Positions 52,145 to 60,364 of a stretch of DNA of 64,000 bases are shown here, one piece after another. Source of the stretch: Nonomuraea glycinis (lineage in GTDB: Bacteria > Actinomycetota > Actinomycetes > Streptosporangiales > Streptosporangiaceae); assembly GCF_014646515.1 (NCBI RefSeq), contig NZ_BMNK01000020.1, positions 124,001-188,000 on the forward strand. The letters run 5' to 3'. Positions within the stretch are counted from its first letter, which is position 1. Each line of letters opens with the position of its first letter. The notes beneath the pieces are model-generated. The model worked only from the letters and a program-made list of their open reading frames with translations. It ran no database searches and was not told the DNA's origin. Made by a program: the position numbers and the translations under genes.

Positions 52145-52430
52145 CGCGTTCGATCAGCTCCTCGACCTGGGTGCTGAGCCGGGCGCCTCGTGACCAGCCC
52201 GCGTAGTGGGTGCAGAAGACGACGACCTCGCGCAACTCGCTCTCGCTCAGCTCTCCGGTGCGCAGGCCGGCGTCGAGCTGCACGTCCACCTGCTCGTCGA
52301 GGCCCTGGCCGACGAGCAGGCCGAGCAGGAGCAGACGGCGGCCCTTCGCCGAGAGCGTGGTGCGCGACCAGAGGTCGGCGAAGGCGCGTTCGGCGGTCAT
52401 GCCGTAGGAGTCCACTGCCGAATGTGTCAT
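52104..52430 (-). CDS. Carboxymuconolactone decarboxylase family protein
   Basis: A 108-aa CMD/AhpD-like helical protein. The EVVVFCTHYAGWSRGA motif supplies the Cys and His; a single Cys instead of the CxxC of AhpD argues against peroxidase coupling. GGAG lies 6 nt before the ATG. Its 3' end overlaps the sugar dehydrogenase. Role unknown; members act in decarboxylation or redox reactions. Confidence 0.8.
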   Translation of the reverse strand: MTHSAVDSYGMTAERAFADLWSRTTLSAKGRRLLLLGLLVGQGLDEQVDVQLDAGLRTGELSESELREVVVFCTHYAGWSRGARLSTQVEELIERVRRDRSDRADPPG

Positions 52431-52664
52431 GTCTACTCCGTCATGCGAAGGTGGGTCCTCCCATCTTTCGCCACTTCCCGCAGCTGACCAATGCCTGGTC
52501 CGGAAGTTGCCAGCGGGTTTTACCGACCGGCCCGAGACGATCTGTAACGGTCCAGACAGAGTACGGCCAAGATTTGGTCAAGATTTCTCGTCGCCGGGAC
52601 GGCTCGTACGGCAAGAAAGCGGGCACAACAATGGCGTTGCCCCGTAAAGCGGAGGTAAGCCCTG

Positions 52665-53351
52665 GTGGGACAGACGCGGGCTTGGATCACGCTCTTGGTC
52701 ACGCTTCTCACGCTTGTCATGGTGTCCGCGTGCGGACAGCCCGAGTTCACCTATGTACGCGACAGGGACGGCACCACCTACTTCAAGGTTCCCGCCTCCT
52801 TCGCCCAGATCGACGCCTCCTCGCTGGATCTGGCGCTGAGCGGCAACCAGCCCGACACCCAGGCCGCCCTGCAGCGTGAACGGCGGGTCTGGGCGACCGC
52901 CTTCGACCAGGCGCCGGAGCCGGGCATCGGCCACCTCTTCGACTCCCGCTCGCCGTTCGTCTACGCCACCGTGCACAAGCTCACCGAGGAACAGCGCGCC
53001 ACCGTCTCGCTCGACCGGCTGCGGGACTTCATCCTTCCGGTGACGGAGGAGATGCGCACCGCCTATGTCACGAACGCGCTGAGCACCGGCCGCATGCCGC
53101 TGTTCACCGGGTTCGAGCCGATCAGCGATCGGCTGGTCCTGCTCGACAACGGCGCGCGGGGGGTCCGGGTGCGCTTCAACTATCAGATCGGCGCCACGAT
53201 CCAGACGTTCGACCACACCGCCATCCTCGACGAGCAGGGCAGCACCGTCTCCGTCATGCTCATCACCTGCCGGTCGAGCTGTTTCGCGGCGCGAGGCGCG
53301 GAGTTCGAGGAGATCGCGGCCTCTTTCAAGCTGCTTCGACCACGCGGATAG
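52665..53351 (+). CDS. Lipoprotein of unknown function
   Basis: A 228-aa lipoprotein: signal WITLLVTLLTLVMVSAC, lipobox cysteine at residue 23. The mature part has EFTYVRDRDGTTYFKVPASF and a beta-rich core; two cysteines (ITCRSSCF) sit close together near the end. GTG start after GGAGG. It ends 10 bp before the FtsH-like protease gene, same strand, so they probably form an operon and may work together at the membrane. A 234-bp gap upstream contains the likely promoter but no recognised operator. Confidence 0.75.
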   Translation: MGQTRAWITLLVTLLTLVMVSACGQPEFTYVRDRDGTTYFKVPASFAQIDASSLDLALSGNQPDTQAALQRERRVWATAFDQAPEPGIGHLFDSRSPFVYATVHKLTEEQRATVSLDRLRDFILPVTEEMRTAYVTNALSTGRMPLFTGFEPISDRLVLLDNGARGVRVRFNYQIGATIQTFDHTAILDEQGSTVSVMLITCRSSCFAARGAEFEEIAASFKLLRPRG

Positions 53352-53361
53352 GGGAGCATCG

Positions 53362-56052
53362 GTGACGAGGCTGAGGATGCCGCTGTGGGACCGGAGCAGG
53401 CTTCTCGCCGGCCTGGCGGTCGTCTATCTCGTGCTGACCTGGCAGGTGATGGCCGACTTCGAGGGCATCATGAGCTACCCGGAGGCGATGCGGGTGATCG
53501 CCGAGGCGCACCCGTGGATCTTCTGGCTGCTCGGCGCCGAGGCGCTGCGGCAGGCGCACGGCCTCATCGGCGAGCGGTGGTCCGGCTATCACCGGTTCTG
53601 GAGCGGGCGGGTCTTCGGCGGGTTCGCGCGGTGGTCGCGCCGGCGCTTCTCCGCCGGGACCAGGTTCCGTGCCGCACGGGCGCTGAAGATCGCGTTCTGG
53701 CTCGTCACGCTCTCGCTGGCGCTCGGCGCGGTGCTCGGCACCAGCCCGTTCTTCGCGCTGCTCAGGGTGCCCGAGAGGCTGCCGGTGCTTCTCCCGGTCC
53801 TCGTGATCGTCCTGGCGGTCGCCGGTCTGGTTTGGTTCCTGTCGCGGGGTGGCGTCGAGACCTACCGTCCGGGTGACATCACCACTCGCTTCGCCGACGT
53901 CTGGGGCCAGGACCACGTGCTGGAGCAGCTCCGGGAATACGTCGCCCGGCTGGACCGGCCCGGCGAGATCGAGCGGCGCGGCGGCCACCTGCCCGGCGGC
54001 GTGCTGCTGTGGGGGCCGCCGGGCACCGGCAAGACGCTGCTGGCCGAGGCCGTGGCGGGTGAGACGGGCAGGCCGTACGTCGTCGTCGACTCGGGCGCGT
54101 TCACGGGCGTACTCAAGATGAAGGCGCTGTTCAGGAGGGTGCGCAAGCTGGCGCTCCGACACGGTGGGGTGGTCGTCCTCTTCGACGAGGTGGACGCGCT
54201 CGGCCGCCGGGCCGGCCCGGCCCGGCAAGGGCGGAGCGGCTCGTCCGGCGCGTCCGGCTCATTCAGCTTCGGCTCGTCCGGCTCGTCCGGCTCGTCCGGC
54301 TCGTCCGGCTCGTCCGGCTCGTCCGGCTCGTCCGGCTCGTCCACCTGTCACGGCCTCGCCTACCTGCCGGAGGAGACCCGATCGGTGCTCGCCTTCCGTG
54401 GCCGCCGCGAGGTACGGGAGCCGCAAGCCCGCGAGGACGGCACCCTGCGGGCGCTGCTCACCGAGTTGTCCGCGCTCGGCGAGCGGCGCGGGCTCGTCGA
54501 CCGGCCGGTGCGGCGGCTGCTCGGGATGCGCCCCGAACCGCCGCCGAACCACCGCGTTCTCCTCCTGATGACCACGAACCGGCCCGACGCGCTGGACGAG
54601 GCGCTGCTCAAACCCGGCCGGATCGACCGCGTCCTCAAGGTCGGCCACCCGTCCACGGCCGGACGGGCGCGCACCTACCGGGGCTCCTTCGACCGGGTCC
54701 GCCACGAGCTCACCGATCGGCAGATCGACAAACTCGCCACCATCACCCCGTACGCGACAGGCGCCACGATCAAGGACCTGGTGAACGAGGCGCTGATCAG
54801 CGCGCTCCGCGACGGCAGGGAGGCCATCACCTGGCCCGACGTGCTGCGTGCCAGACGGTTCCAGCGGCTCGGCCCGCCCGGGGACGCCGAACACCTCGAC
54901 CGCGAGCGGCACACCCTGGCCGTGCACGAGGCCTGCCACGCGGTGGTGGCGTACGCGACCCGCCGCCACCTCGAGATCGACCTCGCCACCATCGAGAAAG
55001 GCGCCGACCACCTGGGCCCGGTCGGCGCGGCCGAGCCCAAGGGCCTCCGGTGGAAGTCGGAGGTCGAGGAGGACATCATGATCTCGCTCGCCGCGCTGGC
55101 GGGGGAGCGGATGTTCTTCGGCGACAGCTCCTCCGCCGTCTCCGGCGACCTGCACGCGGCCACCGTGCTGACCGCCCACATGGAGACGGCCTGGGGGATG
55201 GGGGCGGGCGTCACCTCGCTGACCGCGCTGCGGGAGCTGGAGATCACGGCCGCGCCCGGCCCGGATGATGGCGGCGGCCCGCCGGCGGAGCGGATCGAGG
55301 CCACCCTGGCCCGGCTGCTGGAGCGGACCGAGCGGCTACTGCTGGAGCACCGCAGGGACGTGCTCAGCGTGGCGCACGCGCTGGAGACGTACCGGACACT
55401 GACCGGCGACGACGTGGTGGCGATCATCGAACGGTCACGCGGGCCGCTGGTCGACGGCGCCCGCTACGCCGCCGACGAGCTCTACCGGGAACTGGAGGAC
55501 TACCACCGCGACGCCGCCACCGCGCGGCAGCGGCACGGCCGCGTCGAACGCGCGCTGCCGCGGCCCGCGGCGGTGGCCGAGGTGGTGACCGCCCGTCCGC
55601 AGTTCGTGCCGATGACGGGCTCGTACGTCTCCCAGCCTCGCCCCGCGCCCGTGGCACCGGCGGGGGCGCCCGGCAGGCGGCTGTGGGTGGCGGTGGCCGG
55701 CGCGTTCACCCTGGTGGTGCTGGCGCTCTTCGTCGGGCTCGCGGTCACCGGCGCGCTGACGGGCAGTCCGGCCTCGGGCACGGCGACGAGCGCGACGAGC
55801 ACCGGGGCCGGACCGGGGGTCGCCCTGCCGGTGCTGCTGCTCGTGCTGTTCATCGTGGTCGTGGCGGTGATCGTCGGCGCTGGGCTGGCGGCCGTGGCGG
55901 TGAAGGGCGTACGGGCCAAGCAGCTCAGGGCCGAACGCGAACGCGACCAGGCGCACGCCCGAGCCCAGCTCCTGGCGGCGGCACTCGACCCCGACACGGC
56001 GATGCGGCTGCTCGGCTACGACGGGAACGGGCGGCGCGAAAGCGCCATCTGA
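53362..56052 (+). CDS. FtsH-like membrane AAA+ metalloprotease with extra C-terminal helices
   Basis: An 896-aa protein. N-terminal hydrophobic helices (about 14-30, 110-128, 140-160); AAA+ domain with Walker A GPPGTGKT (218-225) and Walker B VVLFDEVD (271-278); a 24-residue pure Gly-Ser-Ser insert (304-327); second-region NRPDALDEALLKPGRIDR; zinc protease HEACH (522-526) with the third ligand probably in AVSGDLHAAT. After the protease domain come a Pro/Ala linker and two further hydrophobic helices (about 774-797 and 815-838), not usual for FtsH. GTG start with GGGGAG. Likely degrades membrane or regulatory proteins; the tail may adjust location. Confidence 0.85.
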   Translation: MTRLRMPLWDRSRLLAGLAVVYLVLTWQVMADFEGIMSYPEAMRVIAEAHPWIFWLLGAEALRQAHGLIGERWSGYHRFWSGRVFGGFARWSRRRFSAGTRFRAARALKIAFWLVTLSLALGAVLGTSPFFALLRVPERLPVLLPVLVIVLAVAGLVWFLSRGGVETYRPGDITTRFADVWGQDHVLEQLREYVARLDRPGEIERRGGHLPGGVLLWGPPGTGKTLLAEAVAGETGRPYVVVDSGAFTGVLKMKALFRRVRKLALRHGGVVVLFDEVDALGRRAGPARQGRSGSSGASGSFSFGSSGSSGSSGSSGSSGSSGSSGSSTCHGLAYLPEETRSVLAFRGRREVREPQAREDGTLRALLTELSALGERRGLVDRPVRRLLGMRPEPPPNHRVLLLMTTNRPDALDEALLKPGRIDRVLKVGHPSTAGRARTYRGSFDRVRHELTDRQIDKLATITPYATGATIKDLVNEALISALRDGREAITWPDVLRARRFQRLGPPGDAEHLDRERHTLAVHEACHAVVAYATRRHLEIDLATIEKGADHLGPVGAAEPKGLRWKSEVEEDIMISLAALAGERMFFGDSSSAVSGDLHAATVLTAHMETAWGMGAGVTSLTALRELEITAAPGPDDGGGPPAERIEATLARLLERTERLLLEHRRDVLSVAHALETYRTLTGDDVVAIIERSRGPLVDGARYAADELYRELEDYHRDAATARQRHGRVERALPRPAAVAEVVTARPQFVPMTGSYVSQPRPAPVAPAGAPGRRLWVAVAGAFTLVVLALFVGLAVTGALTGSPASGTATSATSTGAGPGVALPVLLLVLFIVVVAVIVGAGLAAVAVKGVRAKQLRAERERDQAHARAQLLAAALDPDTAMRLLGYDGNGRRESAI
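54271..54342 (+). repeat. 9-bp microsatellite, 8 copies, coding Gly-Ser-Ser
   Basis: GGCTCGTCC repeated eight times in frame inside the AAA+ domain. Codons are identical in each copy, so it arose by slippage, and unit number may vary between strains without breaking the frame. Confidence 0.92.
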
Positions 56053-56109
56053 ACCGGAGTACGGGAGTGCGTACCCTTGTCGCGGAAACCGTACGAGAAG
56101 GCTGACGGC

Positions 56110-56147
56110 TTAACACGCCGTTCACATGCGGGCAAAATCCGGGAAAC
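56110..56147 (+). promoter_or_regulatory. Possible GlnR binding site upstream of glnII
   Basis: Four boxes, TTAAC, TTCAC, GCAAA and GAAAC, are each separated by 6 bp, the spacing of actinomycete GlnR sites (gTnAC-n6-GaAAC repeats). It lies 51-88 bp before the glnII start. Match to consensus is moderate. Confidence 0.45.
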
Positions 56148-56197
56148 GGCTATCCATAAGACTCGGCGTGGCTTAGAAAATCCTCGAAAGGACCACC

Positions 56198-57217
56198 GTG
56201 AGCTACAAGGCTGAGTACATCTGGATCGACGGCACCGAGCCCACTGCTCTGCTGCGCTCGAAGACCAAGATCCTGGCTGACGGGGTCGAGCCGCCGGTGT
56301 GGGGCTTCGACGGCTCCAGCACCAACCAGGCCGAGGGCCACGCGTCGGACCGAGTGCTCCGTCCCGTGATGACCTGCCCGGACCCGATCCGCGGTGGCAC
56401 CAGCGTACTGGTCCTGTGCGAGGTCGAGGAGATCGACGGCACGCCGCACAAGAGCAACACCCGCGCCCTGCTGCGGCCGATCGCCGAGAAGTACGCCGAC
56501 CAGGAGTCGTGGTTCGGCATCGAGCAGGAGTACACCTTCTTCAAGGGCAGCCGCCCGCTCGGCTTCCCCGAGGGCGGCTTCCCCGCCCCGCAGGGCCACT
56601 ACTACTGCGGTGTCGGCGCCGAGGCCGTGTTCGGCCGGGACATCGTGGAGATCCACCTGGACCGCTGTCTGGCCGCCGGCCTCTCGATCTCCGGCATCAA
56701 CGCCGAGGTCATGCCCGGTCAGTGGGAGTTCCAGGTCGGCCCGGCGAGTCCGCTGGACGTCTCCGACCACCTGTGGATCGCCCGCTGGCTGCTCTACCGC
56801 ACCGCCGAGGACTACGGCGTGGAGGCCACCCTCGACGCCAAGCCCGCCCGCGGCGACTGGAACGGCGCCGGCGCGCACACCAACTTCTCCACCAAGGCCA
56901 TGCGTGAGGGCTACGACGCCATCATCACCGCCTGCGAGGCGCTCGGCGAGGGCGACAAGCCCGTCGAGCACGTCTCGCAGTACGGCGCTGACATCGAGAG
57001 CCGCCTGACCGGCGCCCACGAGACCGCCCCGTGGAACAAGTACAGCTACGGCGTCTCCGACCGTGGCGCCTCGGTCCGCATCCCGTGGCAGGTCGAGGTG
57101 GACAAGAAGGGCTACATCGAGGACCGTCGCCCGAACGCCAACATCGACCCGTACGTGGTCACCCGCCTGCTGGTCAACACCTGCTGCGCGGCTCTGGAGA
57201 AGGTCGGCCAGGTCTGA
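56198..57217 (+). CDS. glnII: Glutamine synthetase type II
   Basis: A 339-aa eukaryotic-type glutamine synthetase, ATP-dependent formation of glutamine from glutamate and ammonia. Marks are WGFDGSST, FGIEQEYTFF, GHYYCGVGAEAVFGR, INAEVMPGQWEFQVGP, NGAGAHTNFST and YEDRRPNANIDPY-like IEDRRPNANIDPY. GTG start after GAAAGGA. Single gene, followed by a strong terminator; probably induced by nitrogen limitation through GlnR. Confidence 0.97.
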   Translation: MSYKAEYIWIDGTEPTALLRSKTKILADGVEPPVWGFDGSSTNQAEGHASDRVLRPVMTCPDPIRGGTSVLVLCEVEEIDGTPHKSNTRALLRPIAEKYADQESWFGIEQEYTFFKGSRPLGFPEGGFPAPQGHYYCGVGAEAVFGRDIVEIHLDRCLAAGLSISGINAEVMPGQWEFQVGPASPLDVSDHLWIARWLLYRTAEDYGVEATLDAKPARGDWNGAGAHTNFSTKAMREGYDAIITACEALGEGDKPVEHVSQYGADIESRLTGAHETAPWNKYSYGVSDRGASVRIPWQVEVDKKGYIEDRRPNANIDPYVVTRLLVNTCCAALEKVGQV

Positions 57218-57230
57218 CCTGACAACGTGA

Positions 57231-57266
57231 GAAAACGCGGGCACCCCCGATGGGGCCCGCGTTTTC
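57231..57266. terminator. Strong terminator after glnII
   Basis: GAAAACGCGGGC (57231-57242) pairs perfectly with GCCCGCGTTTTC (57255-57266), 12-bp stem, ending in a T-rich arm. It can terminate both strands. Confidence 0.88.
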
Positions 57267-57344
57267 TCGTGCCGACTGAGCACTGAGTGTCACGTGATGA
57301 CTTCTCTTTGTAACTCAAGGCGTCGTCATCGTGACATGGGTCAT

Positions 57345-57376
57345 CCCCGCCGGGAGGGATTTTCTCGCCGGCGGGG
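57345..57376. terminator. Second hairpin in the glnII / aldehyde dehydrogenase gap
   Basis: CCCCGCCGG (57345-57353) pairs with CCGGCGGGG (57368-57376), followed by TGGCTTTATT. Likely a second, back-up terminator for the plus strand. Confidence 0.65.
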
Positions 57377-57406
57377 TGGCTTTATTCACTCTCGGTATAA
57401 GACAAC

Positions 57407-58942
57407 TCAGATGCGGAAGCCCATATCAGGGCTGATGTCCGCAACATCCATCTGAGCCTTCTGCAGGCGGCCCGAGTGATCCCAGTTCATCGACTGCCAG
57501 CGGGTGAACTGGTCGAGCACCCACATGCCGGACTGGCGGCTGCCGTTGCCCGACTTGCCGTTGCCGCCGAACGGCAGATGCGCCTCCGCGCCGGACGTGG
57601 AGTTGTTGACGCTCACCATGCCCGCCGAGATACCCTCACGGAAGCGGAAGGCGTGCTTCGGGTCGGTGGTGTAGATGCTGCTCGACAGGCCGTAGCCGGG
57701 CAGGTTGGCCAGCTCGATCGCCTCGTCCAGCGACGCGAAGGTCGTCACGCCCACGATCGGGCCGAACGTCTCCTCCAGGAACAGCCGATCCGACGCCTTG
57801 ACCCCGTCCACCACGACCGGGTGATAGTAGAGCCCGCCCGCCCCGGTGAAGTCGCGCCGCGGACTGTCCGCGGTGATCCGGCCGACCGGGCCGGAGATGA
57901 CCTGGTGGTGCGGCTGGATCCAGGTCAGATAGTCCTCGTAACGGTCGGCGAACTTCTGGTCCAGCAGCGGCCCGGCCAGCACATCCTGCTCCGGATCGCC
58001 GATCTCGGCCTGCTGTACGGCGCGGGCGAAGCGCTCGGTGAACTCCCGGTGGACGCTCTCGTGCACGATCACCGTGCCCAGGCTGGTGCACCGCTGACCC
58101 GCGGTGCCGAAACCGGAGAACAGCGCGCCCTCCACCGCCAGATCGAGCTCCGCGTCCGGCATGATCACCATGGGATTCTTGCCGCCCAGCTCCAGGCAGG
58201 GCGCCTGCAGGTGACGGCCGGCCAGCTCGCCGATCTTGCTGCCCACCTCGCTGGAGCCGGTGAAGCCGATCTTCTGCACGGTGCCCTCGGTGAGCGCCCG
58301 CTCCAGCCCTTCGAACGTCTGGGCCCCGTCGGCGAAGACGATGTCGAGCACCCCGTCCGGCAGCCCGGCGGCCACGAAGATCTGGTAGAGGGCGTGCGCC
58401 GAGGCCGCGGCGTACTCGGCGGGCTTCCACACCACCGCGTTGCCGCACAGCAGCGCCGGCACCAGGTACCACGACGGCACCGCCACCGGGAAGTTGCCCG
58501 CGGTGATCACCGCCGCCACCCCGACCGGGTTGCGGAAGGTGAACAGGTTCTTGTCCGGCATCTCCGACGGCACCGTCTGGCCGTACAGCCTGCGCCCCTC
58601 ACCCAGGAAGAAGTCGCACGTGTCGACGATCTCCCGCACCTCACCCAGCGCCTCGGCGTACGGCTTGCCGATCTCCCGCGTCACCAGCCGGGCCAGGCTC
58701 TCGGCGTTGGCCTCGACCAGCCGCCCGATCGACGCGATCACCCGCCCGCGCACCGGCGCGGGAACCTTGGCCCACTCCCGCTGCGCGTCCTTGGCGGTAC
58801 GGCACGCGTCGGCGAACGTGCCGGCGTCGGCCAGCCCCACCTGGGCCACGATCTCGCTGGTGCGCGCGGGGTTGATGGACGCGTACGTGCCCGTACTGGC
58901 GGCATCCTTGCCACCCACGACGGAAACAATCTGTCGGGTCAC
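57407..58942 (-). CDS. Aldehyde dehydrogenase (aminoadipate-semialdehyde / P6C dehydrogenase-like)
   Basis: A 511-aa NAD(P)-dependent aldehyde dehydrogenase. Catalytic Cys in GQRCTSLGTVI and Glu in LELGGKNPMVI; cofactor segment ITAGNFPVAVPSWYLVPALLCGNAVVWKP; end region GGNGKSGNGSRQSG. The TSLG context and overall sequence resemble L-aminoadipate semialdehyde dehydrogenases, not proven. GTG 58942 is chosen, after GAGGAGG; the frame is open 103 codons further but lacks a better site. No lysine aminotransferase adjacent. Confidence 0.87.
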   Translation of the reverse strand: MTRQIVSVVGGKDAASTGTYASINPARTSEIVAQVGLADAGTFADACRTAKDAQREWAKVPAPVRGRVIASIGRLVEANAESLARLVTREIGKPYAEALGEVREIVDTCDFFLGEGRRLYGQTVPSEMPDKNLFTFRNPVGVAAVITAGNFPVAVPSWYLVPALLCGNAVVWKPAEYAAASAHALYQIFVAAGLPDGVLDIVFADGAQTFEGLERALTEGTVQKIGFTGSSEVGSKIGELAGRHLQAPCLELGGKNPMVIMPDAELDLAVEGALFSGFGTAGQRCTSLGTVIVHESVHREFTERFARAVQQAEIGDPEQDVLAGPLLDQKFADRYEDYLTWIQPHHQVISGPVGRITADSPRRDFTGAGGLYYHPVVVDGVKASDRLFLEETFGPIVGVTTFASLDEAIELANLPGYGLSSSIYTTDPKHAFRFREGISAGMVSVNNSTSGAEAHLPFGGNGKSGNGSRQSGMWVLDQFTRWQSMNWDHSGRLQKAQMDVADISPDMGFRI

Positions 58943-59207
58943 CGTTGACCTCCTCATAGTCTCTCCGGACACACAATCATCCTGCCCCCGAACTCCCAAC
59001 CCCACAGGAGCGGGCAGCCCCTTGAAGGGCATGGTCTTCGCTTCGCTCAGACCGTCTCTATCGAAAGCTTCGCCCCGCCCAGGCACCGGGCAACCTTGAT
59101 CGGCAGACCCCGAGGGCGTGGTCGCGAGGCCCACCCTCTGCTTCTTAACATGGAGATAAAGTAGATCTTCGGGAATGACTCTCATTCCGCGGATGAGAGT
59201 GAGCGAC

Positions 59208-59390
59208 ATGGGTGAGCGTAAGGCGTGGTCCGACAAGCGTGCCGAAATCATGAGTCGGCCCGGAGCCGGGGTTGCCTACGAGGCGGCTCGTATCCGCTTC
59301 GAGCTGGGCGAAGCCGTACGCCTGCGCCGTGAAGAACTCGGCCTGACCCAGGCGGAGCCAGCTGAGCGTCCGGGTAGCGCCCAGAATTAG
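59208..59390 (+). pseudogene. XRE-type antitoxin, truncated after the first helices
   Basis: GERKAWSDKRAEIM, then AAYEAARIRFELGEAVRLRREELGLTQ match the usual start of a common actinomycete XRE antitoxin of type II toxin-antitoxin loci. After GLTQAEPAERPG the frame stops at 59390, so the recognition helix and dimer part are gone. No RelE-type toxin gene lies upstream. A frame break here, directly against the end of the nucleotidyltransferase gene, suggests a deletion junction. Confidence 0.65.
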
Positions 59391-59914
59391 TCGAAAAGGT
59401 CGACAAGCGCCGCTCGTGCGCGCGAAGACAGTTCTTCGCCGGGAAAGAACTGTTCGCACAGACGGATCGCGTCGTCTGCTGAGGTGACGTTGGCTAGGTC
59501 CGCGAGATGTCGCAAATCATCCACGTCGCGAGTCCGTGCTGCCACGGCCTTCATCGCGAAGATGTGCTCTGGTGAGGCTGCCATGACCCGCAGCCCTGGA
59601 TGGTCGAAGACCCTCCGCTTCCCCGGATCTGCCTCCCCGGAGATGTAGACGCTGGCCTGTTCGTTCAGCCACCAGGGCGGTAGGCCGAGATCCTCGGCGA
59701 CTCGGCGAGCCTCCTCCAGAACTACTCCATGCGGCACGAAGAGAGCGTCGACGTCCCGAGTGACGCGAACAGCGTCATAGGCAAGAGCCATAGCGGCACC
59801 GCCCACGACGAAGAGGTCCGCGACGATCCCCCGACGTTTGAGTCGGTCTCCTAGCGCTGTGAATGCTCTCTCGAGTTCGGCACGGCCGAGGAGGCCATCA
59901 TCTGTCTCGCTCAC
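59387..59914 (-). CDS. Nucleotidyltransferase-fold protein (AbiEii/DUF6036-like)
   Basis: A 175-aa protein with the minimal nucleotidyltransferase motif: VVGGAAMALAYDAVRVTRDVDALF (GG ... DxD). Such proteins include AbiEii toxins of type IV systems and DUF6036 proteins. The C-terminal half is helical (LRHLADLANVTSADDAIRLCEQFFP). GTG start at 59914 overlaps the stop of the preceding gene (GTGA). It is followed convergently by the truncated XRE gene. Role as toxin is inferred. Confidence 0.78.
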   Translation of the reverse strand: MSETDDGLLGRAELERAFTALGDRLKRRGIVADLFVVGGAAMALAYDAVRVTRDVDALFVPHGVVLEEARRVAEDLGLPPWWLNEQASVYISGEADPGKRRVFDHPGLRVMAASPEHIFAMKAVAARTRDVDDLRHLADLANVTSADDAIRLCEQFFPGEELSSRARAALVDLFD

Positions 59915-60291
59915 GCCGCCTCAAGATCTTTTTGGGAAAGGTACACGCCGTGCTTGCGGAAGGCGGCGGGCGCCCATACCAGCGCGTCGGTGCGCTGGCT
60001 GGCCAGTTCTGCTGGGAACCAAGGGGACCGAAGTACTCGTGACCCTGTCCAAGCGGGTGGAGCAAGGTCGTGCTGGGCCGCGAGATGCTCGGCGATCGCG
60101 GCCAGCAAGGCGTCCCATCGCTCGTCACCCACGGGTGCGGGCTCAGTCTGGAGCAGCGACGGCTGGTCGCCAGGTGGCTCCCAGCGGTACTCCTCCAGGA
60201 ACTCCCACACCAGCTTCCAGCGAATCCGGTCATCGCCGTTCGCCGCCAGGCGTGCGGCGAGGTCCACCAGTGTCATCGGACGGTAAACCAT
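59911..60291 (-). CDS. Partner of nucleotidyltransferase (antitoxin-like)
   Basis: A 126-aa protein with TLVDLAARLAANGDDRIRWKLVWEFLEEYRWEPPGDQ and PAWTGSRVLRSPWFPAELASQRTDALVWAPAAFRKHGVYLS. I believe this family often precedes the nucleotidyltransferase protein in actinomycetes. GAGGAGG before the ATG. Coupled to the 175-aa gene by a 4-nt overlap, the layout of toxin-antitoxin pairs. No DNA-binding domain obvious. Confidence 0.7.
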   Translation of the reverse strand: MVYRPMTLVDLAARLAANGDDRIRWKLVWEFLEEYRWEPPGDQPSLLQTEPAPVGDERWDALLAAIAEHLAAQHDLAPPAWTGSRVLRSPWFPAELASQRTDALVWAPAAFRKHGVYLSQKDLEAA

Positions 60292-60364
60292 GTGTTCCTC
60301 CTCTCATGATGTTACCGCCGACTGCCGAGCCTGATCAGGTTGAACGCAATGCACCACCCGAGGC

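Noticed and set aside
58950..59160. N-terminal extension of the aldehyde dehydrogenase
   Set aside because: The strong GAGGAGG at 58949-58955 marks a start at 58942; the extra 103 codons have no dehydrogenase similarity.
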